DNA of 64,000 nt from an uncultured Verrucomicrobiota bacterium (lineage in GTDB: Bacteria > Verrucomicrobiota > Kiritimatiellia > CAIVKH01), in the NCBI GenBank assembly GCA_937996795.1, contig CALKUH010000029.1, forward strand, positions 1 through 64,000, written 5' to 3'. Of the stretch, positions 49,264 through 58,407 are shown piece after piece. Positions within the stretch are counted from its first letter, which is position 1; every line of letters starts with the position of its first letter. Made by a program: the position numbers and the translations under genes. Under the pieces are notes generated by a model that did no database searches, was not told where the DNA came from, and saw nothing but the letters and a program-made list of their open reading frames with translations.

Positions 49264-49761
49264 TCAGGATGCGTCCGGCGCGGGCGGGGCGTAGACGATT
49301 TCCTCCGGAAGCAGGGCGACGAAGTCGGCCTCGAAATGCGCGGCGGGTTCGTTCTTTTCAAGGAGGGTGGCGAGCATCGCGAGGCGCGCCTTGCCCTTCT
49401 CGCGCAGCGAGCGGGCGAAGGCGGGCCAGTCGTCGGGATCGAACAGGATCGCGCGCGCGATCAGCGGGCCGGTGACGGGGCGCTGGTAGTCCATCGTGTG
49501 CCGCCGGATGACGAGGTGGTGCGCGATGCGTTCCTGTTTCAGGCGCGCGTGGATCAAGGACCACGCGGCGAGGATCGCCAGCGTGGACAGGCTGCCGCCG
49601 AAGGCGGTGCCCTGGTGGTTGCGGTTCGTCGCCAGCGGCGCGCGCAGGACGACGCGCTCGGGTACGACCTCCATCACCTTCACGCGCATCGCCTTTGACA
49701 CGGGAATGTGCCGGTGCAGGTAGCGCTCCAGCGCGAGCGCTGCGCGGGGCTTCGTCTTCAT
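49264..49761 (-). CDS. Hotdog-fold thioesterase, YiiD C-terminal type
   Basis: A 165-residue protein resembling the putative thioesterase domain of YiiD. IPVSKAMRVKVMEVVPERVVLRAPLATNRNHQGTAFGGSLSTLAI contains the NHQGTAFGG signature, and QRPVTGPLIARAI is the following strand. It is likely to hydrolyse an acyl thioester; the substrate is unknown. The ATG at 49761 is the natural family start. It is convergent with the amidohydrolase. Confidence 0.87.
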   Translation of the reverse strand: MKTKPRAALALERYLHRHIPVSKAMRVKVMEVVPERVVLRAPLATNRNHQGTAFGGSLSTLAILAAWSLIHARLKQERIAHHLVIRRHTMDYQRPVTGPLIARAILFDPDDWPAFARSLREKGKARLAMLATLLEKNEPAAHFEADFVALLPEEIVYAPPAPDAS

Positions 49762-49820
49762 GGTGTGCACAGGCCGGCGATGGCTTGGGGCATGGAACCG
49801 ATCGCCCGGAGGAGACCGGA

Positions 49821-50246
49821 TCAGCGGGCCGCCGACCAGGTCCCTTCGGCGGAGCCGCCGACGGTGACGGTCCAGGTGCCGCTGATCGTTGCGCCGTCGC
49901 CGGCGGTTTCGCCGAACCAATCCACCACGAGGCCGCCTTGCGTCATCACCGTGGTGAACTCGATGTTGTCGCCATCCACACTGCCGGAGATGACGCCGTT
50001 GCCGATGCTGCTGTCGGTGTACGACCCGCCCAGCATGGCGCCGTTTTGGCTGAAGTTGAAGGTGACGTTCGCCGAGCCGTTCGTGTTGCTGCGGGTTCCC
50101 GTGTACACGCCGTCGACGTTGACGGAGGCGACGGGCGCCCCGCCGCTGTCATTATCGTCGTCGTCATCGCTGGAACTGCACGCGACGAGACCGAGTGAAG
50201 CCACCAACGCAGTGCAAACCATCCAACGCATCGAGCGACGCATCAT
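49821..50246 (-). CDS. Small lipoprotein with acidic linker
   Basis: A 141-residue lipoprotein: the signal ends LGLVAC at about residue 23, followed by SSSDDDDDNDSGG, an acidic flexible linker. The remaining 100 residues are a Gly/Thr/Ser-rich beta domain (VDGVYTGTRSNTNGSANVTFNFSQ). I recognise no named family; it resembles small lipocalin-like surface lipoproteins. The ATG at 50246 (or the next codon) has a GGAGG Shine-Dalgarno. It is divergent from the TRAP dctQ gene. Confidence 0.8.
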   Translation of the reverse strand: MMRRSMRWMVCTALVASLGLVACSSSDDDDDNDSGGAPVASVNVDGVYTGTRSNTNGSANVTFNFSQNGAMLGGSYTDSSIGNGVISGSVDGDNIEFTTVMTQGGLVVDWFGETAGDGATISGTWTVTVGGSAEGTWSAAR

Positions 50247-50310
50247 CGGAACCTCCGGTCGAATTGCGAAAGAGTGTATCAGGGTGCGCCGCGGGGGTGA
50301 AGATTTTCTC

Positions 50311-50340
50311 TTGATGCGGCGCGCGTTGTCCTCATCCTGT
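50311..50340 (+). promoter_or_regulatory. Promoter of TRAP transporter genes, predicted leaderless
   Basis: TTGATG (50311-50316), an 18-bp spacer and TCCTGT (50335-50340), ending 7 nt before the dctQ ATG at 50348. The -10 is imperfect, but the spacing matches the other leaderless candidates. Confidence 0.4.
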
Positions 50341-50347
50341 CGCCCGC

Positions 50348-50892
50348 ATGGAAACACAGGTCCCGAAACTCAGCGGTTGGTGCCGGGCGATCGACGCCGT
50401 GAATGCGTGGCTGGGGCGCGCGGTCAGCGTGCTGGTCGTGGCGGTCACGCTGATCGGCGCGGCCAATGCCGTGCTCCGCTACCTGGGCCGCTTTGCGGGC
50501 CAATCGCTCAGCTCCAACGCATGGCTTGAGTTCCAATGGTACCTGTTCGCGCTGGTCTTCCTCCTGGGCGCCGCGGTGACGCTGCGCGATGACGCGCATG
50601 TGCGGGTGGACGTGTTCCTGCACCGGCTTTCGCCGCGCGGCCGGGCCTGGGTCAACCTGCTCGGCACGCTGCTGTTCCTCATTCCGTTCTGCGTGATGAT
50701 GCTCTGGGTGTCGTGGAATCCGGTGTGGAATTCCTGGTCGATCCGCGAAGGGTCGCCCGATCCCGGCGGCCTGCCGCGCTGGCCCATCAAGGCCATGATC
50801 CCGGTCGCGTTCCTGCTGTTGATGGCGCAGGGCCTCGTCACGGCGGCGCGCGCGTGGGCCGTGGTGCGCGACCCGAACGCCAGGGGCGCCTC

Positions 50893-50896
<4 letters not shown>
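50348..50896 (+). CDS. TRAP transporter small permease (DctQ)
   Basis: A four-helix membrane subunit of a tripartite ATP-independent periplasmic transporter, 182 aa. Helices lie at about 20-45, 60-80, 95-120 and 145-165. NAWLEFQWYLFALVFLLGAAVTLRDDAHVRVDVF is the DctQ signature. TRAP systems import carboxylates or sugar acids using a sodium gradient. Its stop overlaps the GTG start of dctM by 4 bp. The matching binding protein is 5 kb away on the other strand. Confidence 0.93.
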
Positions 50897-52212
<1,316 letters not shown>

Positions 52213-52248
52213 GTCGTTTCGCAGACCTCAGGGCCGATCCCGAATCTC

Positions 52249-52330
52249 CCCATCTGCGAAATCTGCGGTGGTCCGGAATGGAGCCGCAGCTATCCCGGAT
52301 CCCATTCGCGCTAATTCGCGGAATTCGCGG
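52249..52330. repeat. Short-word repeat region ('ATCTGCGAAATCTGCGG' and 'ATTCGCGCTAATTCGCGG')
   Basis: A doubled word ATCTGCGAAATCTGCGG (52252-52268) and a tripled ATTCGCG word (52304-52330) in the 157-bp convergent spacer after dctM. They resemble the words at 19520 and 21266. No coding potential is seen. Confidence 0.5.
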
Positions 52331-52369
52331 AGAAAAATCCGGATGGCGCGCCCGCGGATTTCGACACGG

Positions 52370-53653
52370 TCAGGGAAGCGCGCCCTCGGCGCCGAGTTCC
52401 AGCAGCTTCGCGTGCAGTTGCGCCGCGATGAACTTCAGGCCGGGTTGTTCGAAGTGGATGCCGTCCCCGGAAAACATCGCATCGTATTTCGGGTCCGCCA
52501 TGAGCTCCGCGAGGTCGAGCAGGGGCGTGCCGGTTTCCGCGGCGACCTTGCGCGTGAGGTCCAGGTATTCCGCGTGCACGCGGTGGACTTCCTCCACGCT
52601 GCGCGCGTGGCCGGAGCGCACCACCGCCTCCGTGAGGTCGCGGCGCGGCGCGGTGATCAGCACCGGCACGGCGCCGATGCCGCGAATTTCGCGCACGAAT
52701 TCCTTCAGGGTGGCTTCATACACCGGATGGGGGACGCGGTACGTGCGATGATCCGCACCCGTCTCGACGCTGCCCTTCGGGCGCACGCTGCGCGTCATCG
52801 CGCCATAGAAGCGTTTCTTTTGCAGCCCGCTCATCACCGCCGCGCGGAGCGGGCTCACGCGCACCGCCATGCGGAGGTGATCCGGTTTGTCGTAGAGCCA
52901 GTGGTCGTTCCACCCGTAGTAGAGCGTCACGACATCCGGCTGCAGGTGGCGCACGACGTTCTGGAACTGGCGCAGGCCCTGCATGGAGGAGTAGCCGAAG
53001 ACGCCGGTGTTGAAGGCGTGCCACGGCTCATCGGTCGGCCCCTGCTGTTGCAAGAGGCGGTTCAGTTCCGTGCTGTACGGCGGACGGCCCTGCGCGGTGC
53101 AGGAGTCGCCCATCACGATCACGCGGCGCGTGCCGTCCGGTTTTTGCGCGGGAAATTCGTCGTCGCGGAACCCCAGGGCATTGATGCGGATGCCGTCCCA
53201 TCCCTTGCCCGGCGCGAAGCGCCAGAGCAGCTCGGGGTCGAGGATGACCTTGCTGTCGCCCTCCTTCGCTTTGGTGTCGATGTCCTCCTCGCCGCGGATC
53301 ACGATCGGCGACGAGGCGCCGGGTTGCACGCGGGCCAGCGCCAGCGCGCCCTCGATGCCCATGAAGAAGCCCCAGGTCACGAGCCACGATGCGGTGAGTT
53401 TCTTTATCACGCTGAACTGGTAGAGCCCGCTCCCGCGCGTCGCGCCGCGGGCCAGCGCCAGCCGCGCCGCCAGCAGCAGCGCGGGGACCAGCACCGGCTT
53501 CCACCCCCAGCTGACCGTCGTGTTCAACGGACCCCACGTGAGGCGGAGCGGATCGAACAGCCACGCCAGCGGCAACGCGACCACACCCGCGAACAGCAGG
53601 ACGTCCAGCAGGGCAATCAGCGCGCGCTGCACGGCAGACGAAGAGGCATCCAT
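52370..53653 (-). CDS. Membrane-anchored SGNH/GDSL hydrolase
   Basis: A 427-residue protein with three to four N-terminal membrane helices (about 10-95) and a C-terminal SGNH hydrolase domain: block I VIVMGDSCTAQG (catalytic Ser), VTLYYGWNDHW (block III Asn) and MFSGDGIHFEQPG (catalytic Asp/His). Such proteins are often O-acetylesterases or acyltransferase partners acting on surface glycans. A leaderless promoter pattern precedes the ATG. It lies between the TRAP genes and the GH53-like gene, suggesting a role in the same carbohydrate utilisation. Confidence 0.85.
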   Translation of the reverse strand: MDASSSAVQRALIALLDVLLFAGVVALPLAWLFDPLRLTWGPLNTTVSWGWKPVLVPALLLAARLALARGATRGSGLYQFSVIKKLTASWLVTWGFFMGIEGALALARVQPGASSPIVIRGEEDIDTKAKEGDSKVILDPELLWRFAPGKGWDGIRINALGFRDDEFPAQKPDGTRRVIVMGDSCTAQGRPPYSTELNRLLQQQGPTDEPWHAFNTGVFGYSSMQGLRQFQNVVRHLQPDVVTLYYGWNDHWLYDKPDHLRMAVRVSPLRAAVMSGLQKKRFYGAMTRSVRPKGSVETGADHRTYRVPHPVYEATLKEFVREIRGIGAVPVLITAPRRDLTEAVVRSGHARSVEEVHRVHAEYLDLTRKVAAETGTPLLDLAELMADPKYDAMFSGDGIHFEQPGLKFIAAQLHAKLLELGAEGALP

Positions 53654-53660
53654 GCGCCGG

Positions 53661-53688
53661 ACAATGAGTTTTTATGCGGAAAACTCAA
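53661..53688 (-). promoter_or_regulatory. Promoter of SGNH hydrolase gene, predicted leaderless
   Basis: On the minus strand TTGAGT (53683-53688), a 16-bp spacer and CATTGT (53661-53666), ending 7 nt before the ATG at 53653. Confidence 0.4.
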
Positions 53689-53724
53689 GCCGGTTTTTGC
53701 GGGATTCCAGAGGGTGTCGTCCGC

Positions 53725-55302
53725 CTAATAGACTGACTGCGCCGAGGTTTGGGCGCCGAATGCGCCGGTCATTCCAAAACGAAGCGGGGACATGTCGTTC
53801 ACGGGATGCAGATGGACTTCGATTTGCTTCCGGGCAAAGTGCGTGAGCGCCTCCCCAAGTGCCGGCGTCTCCGGCTCACGGAGAAAGATGATCGCCTGTT
53901 CGCGCTCGGGATCGATTTTGCGAAGGACATCCTCCAGCGCATCTCCGACCAGCGGGATGCCTGCGTGCCCTGGAAGGCGTGTCAGGCTGAGGTTCTGTTG
54001 CAGCGAGGCCTTAAGGTTCACGGCGTAGGAGCCAACGTGAAGGGGTGTGTTCGTCAATAGCGCGATATGCTCAATCGTTACGCCGCCGGTTTGCGCGCGC
54101 AATTCACGGATCAGCGGGATCATCCGCGACTTGGCCTCCTCGACCGGAATCGTGTAGAGCTGATCGGCGGAAAACTCGAGGTAAACCGGCTTTTTCCGGG
54201 TGCGTCCGGTCCACGCTTCTTCCGCGAACCCGTCCCATGCCGGTTTGGATTCGCCCTTCGGGTCGAACAACGCAAAGGCCTTCCACATGCCCTCGCCACA
54301 CCACTCGGGACTCCAGTAATACACCGAGGCGATGTCGGGATGCGCATCGCAGAAGGCGAGAAAATCGGCGATCCATCGTTTCTGTCCGTCCGGTGTCAGT
54401 GGATAGCCCGGCACGTCGTACTTCCAGCGCGAGAACTGGCCGGAAAATTCGCGCGTGCTCGGATACGCTGTTTCGGGAATCGAAATGGGCCGGTTGATGG
54501 CGCGGGCCAGTCGCGTGACGGTTTCACCGAAGAGCGCCATTTCGAGCGAGCCGCCGATGTTGGAGGAGGGAAAATACGAAAGGCCTGCGTAGTCCACCTG
54601 GATGCCTTGTTCAATCATGAAGCGGAAGAACGCAACGCAGAATTCCGTGTCCCACCAGTGCGCGATGTGCAGCATAAATTTCGCGTCGGGGTCTGATTCG
54701 AGCACGCCGGCCTGGCTTGCGCGGATCAGTTCGGCGGTTCGCGGCCACAGCCGGCGGCTCAGGGCCTCCGGATTCTTTTTTGCGCCCTTGCGTGGGTACT
54801 CACCGCAGATGCCGTAATCAATTTCGTTGCCGATTTCATAGAGATGGTTGCGCAAGCCCTCCTTTCGGAAGTGCGCCACGATGTCGCGCGAGTAGATGCG
54901 AACGGCCTCGACGCGCTGTTCGAAGGTGAGATCCTTCCACGCCGTCGGCACCGGCTGTTTCATCATGTCCGCCCAATCCTCGCTGAGGAAGATGACCAGG
55001 TAGGGATTCATCCCCGCCGCGAGCGCGCGCCTTGCGACTTCCGTGGCGTAGTGTTTCCCGTTCGGGCCTTCGTCCTTCGTCCAGAGGCGAACGCGGAAAT
55101 CCGTCACCCCTTTTTGCGCCATGCCCTTGAAGAGATCTTCCGCACGCCCATCCCAGGTCCACACGATGCCGTTCGTTTCCATGCCGAGCGAATAATTGGC
55201 ATCCACGCCCACGATCAGCGGCGGTTTTTCGGACGGCGCTCCCGCGAACGCCGAAAATACCGCACCCACAACGCCCACCGCCCAGCACGTTCGTAACTTC
55301 AT
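53725..55302 (-). CDS. GH53-like endo-beta-1,4-galactanase
   Basis: A 525-residue exported glycoside hydrolase (signal about 1-22). GVDANYSLGMETNG, DFRVRLWTKDEGPNGKHY and MNPYLVIFLSEDWAD are GH53 elements; the acid/base is the Glu in YEIGNEIDYGICG and the nucleophile the Glu in ISIPETAYPS. SVYYWSPEWCGEGMW is the conserved late strand. The last 130 residues are additional. It would cleave galactan side chains of pectin. The Shine-Dalgarno is GGGGAGG. It lies 204 bp downstream of dctP. Confidence 0.87.
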   Translation of the reverse strand: MKLRTCWAVGVVGAVFSAFAGAPSEKPPLIVGVDANYSLGMETNGIVWTWDGRAEDLFKGMAQKGVTDFRVRLWTKDEGPNGKHYATEVARRALAAGMNPYLVIFLSEDWADMMKQPVPTAWKDLTFEQRVEAVRIYSRDIVAHFRKEGLRNHLYEIGNEIDYGICGEYPRKGAKKNPEALSRRLWPRTAELIRASQAGVLESDPDAKFMLHIAHWWDTEFCVAFFRFMIEQGIQVDYAGLSYFPSSNIGGSLEMALFGETVTRLARAINRPISIPETAYPSTREFSGQFSRWKYDVPGYPLTPDGQKRWIADFLAFCDAHPDIASVYYWSPEWCGEGMWKAFALFDPKGESKPAWDGFAEEAWTGRTRKKPVYLEFSADQLYTIPVEEAKSRMIPLIRELRAQTGGVTIEHIALLTNTPLHVGSYAVNLKASLQQNLSLTRLPGHAGIPLVGDALEDVLRKIDPEREQAIIFLREPETPALGEALTHFARKQIEVHLHPVNDMSPLRFGMTGAFGAQTSAQSVY

Positions 55303-55394
55303 GGATACCTCCCCGGTCCACGCGCGACGCAATATCATGAGAATAGAGTTAGCCGCCGGGACCCGGGGAATCCAATCAGTTTTTTGTTAGGCGC

Positions 55395-55413
55395 GGTGGT
55401 CGGGGGGACCACC
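55395..55413. other. Perfect hairpin in dctP-GH53 spacer
   Basis: GGTGGTC and GACCACC form a 7-bp stem with a GGGGG loop. No T tract follows on either strand, so termination is doubtful. The spacer (55303-55506) also holds an in-frame basic extension of dctP (see findings). Confidence 0.4.
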
Positions 55414-55506
55414 CGCTTGTCAGGCGGCCCCGCGCGTTTTGCCGGATGTCCGCGTGTTGCCGCGGCCTTTGGCGGGCGGGGATTTCCGCGTGGTCGTTTT
55501 ATACGC

Positions 55507-56607
55507 TCACCCGCGCGGGAAGGCGAAGGACTGGTAGGCCTGTTCGGCGGTGTTGAACCACTTGAAGCTTTCGGCGCGGAAGGCTTTCCAGTGGGTGTAG
55601 ACTTTCGCGTAGGCCGGGTCTTTGCCGGCGCGTTCTTCCATCAACGCGAAGGCCAGCTTCTCGGCCTCGGCCATGACGTCGTCGGGGAAGCGGCGCAGCT
55701 GGGTGCCCTGCGCGATCAGCCGCGTGAGGGCGGCGGGGTTGAGCTGGTCATAGGTCGTCATCATCAGCTGGCCCGATTCGGCGGCGGCGGCGCGGAAGGC
55801 GGCCTGATACGACGAAGGCAGCGCGTCCCATGCGCGGCGGTTGAGGTAGTAGCCGATGCTCGCGCCGGGTTCCCACCAGCCGGGGTAGTAGTAGTACTTC
55901 GCGATCTTGTGCAGGCCGAGTTTCTCGTCGTCCGCCGGGCCGACCCATTCCGTGGCGTCGATCGCACCGCGCTCCAGCGCCATGTAGATGTCCGACCCGG
56001 CGAGCACCTGCACGGTGACGCCGAGCTTGCTCATGATTTCGCCGCCGAGCCCGGGAATGCGCATCTTGAGCCCGCGCAGGCTCTGCAGGTTCGGGATCTC
56101 GCGCCGGAACCAGCCGCCCATTTGCGCGCCGGTGCCGCCGCCGTAGATCGGGACGATGTTGAAGTCGGCAAGCACTTCGCCGATCAACTCGAGGCCGCCC
56201 GCGCGCGTGAGCCACGCGGCCTGCTGGCGCGCGGTGAGGCCGAAGGGCACGGTGGTTTCAAACGCGAGCGCGGGGTGTTTGCCGGTGTAGTAGTAGCCCG
56301 CGGTCTGGCCGACCTGCACGGTGCCCTGCTGCACGGCGTCCATGACCTGCAGGCCCGGCACGAGCTCGCCCGCGGGGTAGGGGCGCATCGTGAAGCGGCC
56401 GTCGGTCAGCTCCGCCACGCGTTTCGCCAGGAACTCGCCCGCGCCAAAGAGCGTGTCGAGGCTGCGCGGGAAACTCGACGCGAGCCGCCAGTCGACCCGC
56501 GGCTGCGTGATCACCGCCGGGGCGGTCGATTCGCTCCGGCACCCCATCAGGAGTCCGCCCGTCACCGCCGCCGGAATGGCCTTTTGTAAAAACGCGCGTC
56601 GCTTCAT
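55507..56607 (-). CDS. TRAP transporter substrate-binding protein (DctP)
   Basis: A DctP/TAXI-type solute receptor of 366 aa. The N-terminus MKRRAFLQKAIPAAVTGGLLMGC combines a Tat-like RRxFLQK with a lipobox Cys at 23. RWRLASSFPRSLDTLFGAGE-like start, then LRGLKMRIPGLGGEIMSKLGV and GAIDATEWVGPADDEKLGLHKIAKYYYYPGWWEPG are the TRAP receptor signature. It should feed the DctQM permease at 50348-52212. Its start is only 12 bp from the divergent tamA start; a GGAGG Shine-Dalgarno fits 7 nt upstream. Confidence 0.93.
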   Translation of the reverse strand: MKRRAFLQKAIPAAVTGGLLMGCRSESTAPAVITQPRVDWRLASSFPRSLDTLFGAGEFLAKRVAELTDGRFTMRPYPAGELVPGLQVMDAVQQGTVQVGQTAGYYYTGKHPALAFETTVPFGLTARQQAAWLTRAGGLELIGEVLADFNIVPIYGGGTGAQMGGWFRREIPNLQSLRGLKMRIPGLGGEIMSKLGVTVQVLAGSDIYMALERGAIDATEWVGPADDEKLGLHKIAKYYYYPGWWEPGASIGYYLNRRAWDALPSSYQAAFRAAAAESGQLMMTTYDQLNPAALTRLIAQGTQLRRFPDDVMAEAEKLAFALMEERAGKDPAYAKVYTHWKAFRAESFKWFNTAEQAYQSFAFPRG

Positions 56608-56612
56608 ACTGT
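56584..56612 (+). promoter_or_regulatory. Promoter of tamA inside dctP start, predicted leaderless
   Basis: TTGTAA (56584-56589), a 17-bp spacer and TACTGT (56607-56612), ending 7 nt before the ATG at 56620. The -35 and spacer lie within the dctP coding region on the opposite strand. Confidence 0.55.
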
Positions 56613-56619
56613 CGCCTCC

Positions 56620-58407
56620 ATGGGTGTGCGGCGTGAAAAATGGGTGCGGGTGCGATGGCTGGCAAGGCCGAAATGGCTGGTGTGTGCGCTGGCGCTGCTC
56701 GCGTCGGCGGGCGGCGCGGTCGCCGATGTGGGCTATGAGGTCCGGTTCCGCGACGTGCCCGGGTGGCGGATGCGCGACACGCTCCGGCAGCACAGCGAAA
56801 CCTACGCGCTGCGCGCGCACGCCCCGCCCAGCGACACGCTGCTGCTGCGCCGCGCGGAACTCGACCTGCCCGCGCTGCGCGATGTGCTGCGCGCCGCCGG
56901 CTACATGGGCGCGGCGCCCGCGGTGCACCTGGTGACGTCCACGCCGCGCCGCGTGGTGTTCCGCCTGAATCCCGGCCCGCGCTACCGCCTCGGCGAGGTC
57001 CGCCTCCACGCGGGCCCGCTGCCCGTTCCCGACGCGCGACGCCTGGGCTGGGAACCGGGCATGCCCGCGCGGAGCGATGCCCTGCTCGCGGCGGAACAGG
57101 AATGGCTCGCGCAGGTGCGGGCCCGCGGCCATCCGTCGCCGCGTTTCGCGAAACGCGCCTATCGGCCCGACCACGAACGCCGCCTCGTGCACGTCGACCT
57201 GGAATTGGACCCCGGCCCCGCCGCCGTATGGGGCGACATCTCCATCACGGGACTCGTCCGCGTGGAGGAACGGTTCGTCCGCAACGAACTGTCGCTGCCG
57301 CCGGGCGCGCCCTACAGCCCGGAGCAGCTGGACGAAACACGCGCGCGCCTGATCCAGCTGTCGCTGTTCTCCTCCGTCGGCCTCTCGGTGGCGGAGACGC
57401 CGGACGAAGCCGGTCGCCTGCCGGTCGAGCTGTCGTTGCGCGAGCGGCGTCCGCGCACGGTCTCCGCCGGCGTGCGTTACACGACGGATGAAGGCGCCGG
57501 CGCGCGCGCGGAATGGGAGCATCGCAACCTCGCGGGCCGCGCCGAGCGGATCCGCTTCACCGCCGACGTCGGCGAGTCGGCGAATGCCCTCGAAGCGCGG
57601 GTCACGCTCCCGCAGTTCGGCGGGCCGCGCCAGCGCCTGCTGCTCAGCACACGCGCCGCGGAGGAATCGCCCGAGGCCTACGACAGCCGGAGCGTTCGCG
57701 CGGCGGCGCAACTGGAGCGCGAGTGGCGGCAGCGCTTTTGGGCGCGCGGGGGCGTCGCCTTCCGGCTCAGCGACGTCGACCAGCTCGACGCCGAAGACAA
57801 CTTTGTCTTTCTGTCGTTCCCGCTGGAGGCCGACTGGAATACCAGCCGCTCGAGGCTCGACCCGCGCGGCGGCTTCCGCCTCCTCACGCGCGTGGAGCCG
57901 TTCTATGACCTCGAGCAACAGGATCGCGGCTTCGTCAAATCCGGCGCGACGCTGAACCGCTACCAACGCCTGAACCGCGAGCGCACCTGGCTGCTCGCGG
58001 GCCGCGTGACGGCGGGCGCGATCAGCGGCGCAGGTTCGGGTTCGATCCCGGCGGACGAACGGTTCTACGCCGGCGGCGGCAGCTCCGTCCGCGGCTACGC
58101 CTACCAGACGGTCGGTCCGCTCAAGGAGGGCGAACCCGTCGGCGGGCGCTCCCTGCTGGAGACCTCGGCGGAACTGCGCGGACAGGTCTCGGAATCGCTG
58201 GGCGTCGTGGCCTTCGTGGATGGCGGCACCGCCTACGAGGCGAACACGCCGGATTTCGACGAGCCGTTCCGCTGGGGCGCCGGCGTCGGGCTGCGCTATT
58301 TCACCGCCGTCGGCCCGCTCCGCGCCGACATCGCGTTCCCGCTCGATCGCCGACCCGACGTGGACAAGCATTACCAGTTCTACCTGAGCCTCGGGCAATC
58401 CTTCTGA
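56620..58407 (+). CDS. tamA: Omp85-family outer-membrane protein, TamA-like
   Basis: A 595-residue outer-membrane assembly factor. The N-terminus has a hydrophobic signal (about 14-35), then POTRA-like domains to about 300, and a beta-barrel from about 300 ending in FYLSLGQSF with the terminal Phe typical of Omp85 barrels. The lid motif region reads RFYAGGGSSVRGYAYQTVGP. Its pairing with a DUF490 gene by a 1-bp stop/start overlap identifies the TamA/TamB translocation module rather than BamA. No Shine-Dalgarno is present, and a leaderless promoter ends 7 nt upstream. Confidence 0.88.
   Translation: MGVRREKWVRVRWLARPKWLVCALALLASAGGAVADVGYEVRFRDVPGWRMRDTLRQHSETYALRAHAPPSDTLLLRRAELDLPALRDVLRAAGYMGAAPAVHLVTSTPRRVVFRLNPGPRYRLGEVRLHAGPLPVPDARRLGWEPGMPARSDALLAAEQEWLAQVRARGHPSPRFAKRAYRPDHERRLVHVDLELDPGPAAVWGDISITGLVRVEERFVRNELSLPPGAPYSPEQLDETRARLIQLSLFSSVGLSVAETPDEAGRLPVELSLRERRPRTVSAGVRYTTDEGAGARAEWEHRNLAGRAERIRFTADVGESANALEARVTLPQFGGPRQRLLLSTRAAEESPEAYDSRSVRAAAQLEREWRQRFWARGGVAFRLSDVDQLDAEDNFVFLSFPLEADWNTSRSRLDPRGGFRLLTRVEPFYDLEQQDRGFVKSGATLNRYQRLNRERTWLLAGRVTAGAISGAGSGSIPADERFYAGGGSSVRGYAYQTVGPLKEGEPVGGRSLLETSAELRGQVSESLGVVAFVDGGTAYEANTPDFDEPFRWGAGVGLRYFTAVGPLRADIAFPLDRRPDVDKHYQFYLSLGQSF

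Noticed and set aside
56608..58398. Upstream extension of the dctP frame across tamA
   Set aside because: The Tat-like/lipoprotein start MKRRAFLQK at 56607 is the natural N-terminus; the upstream frame is antisense to tamA.
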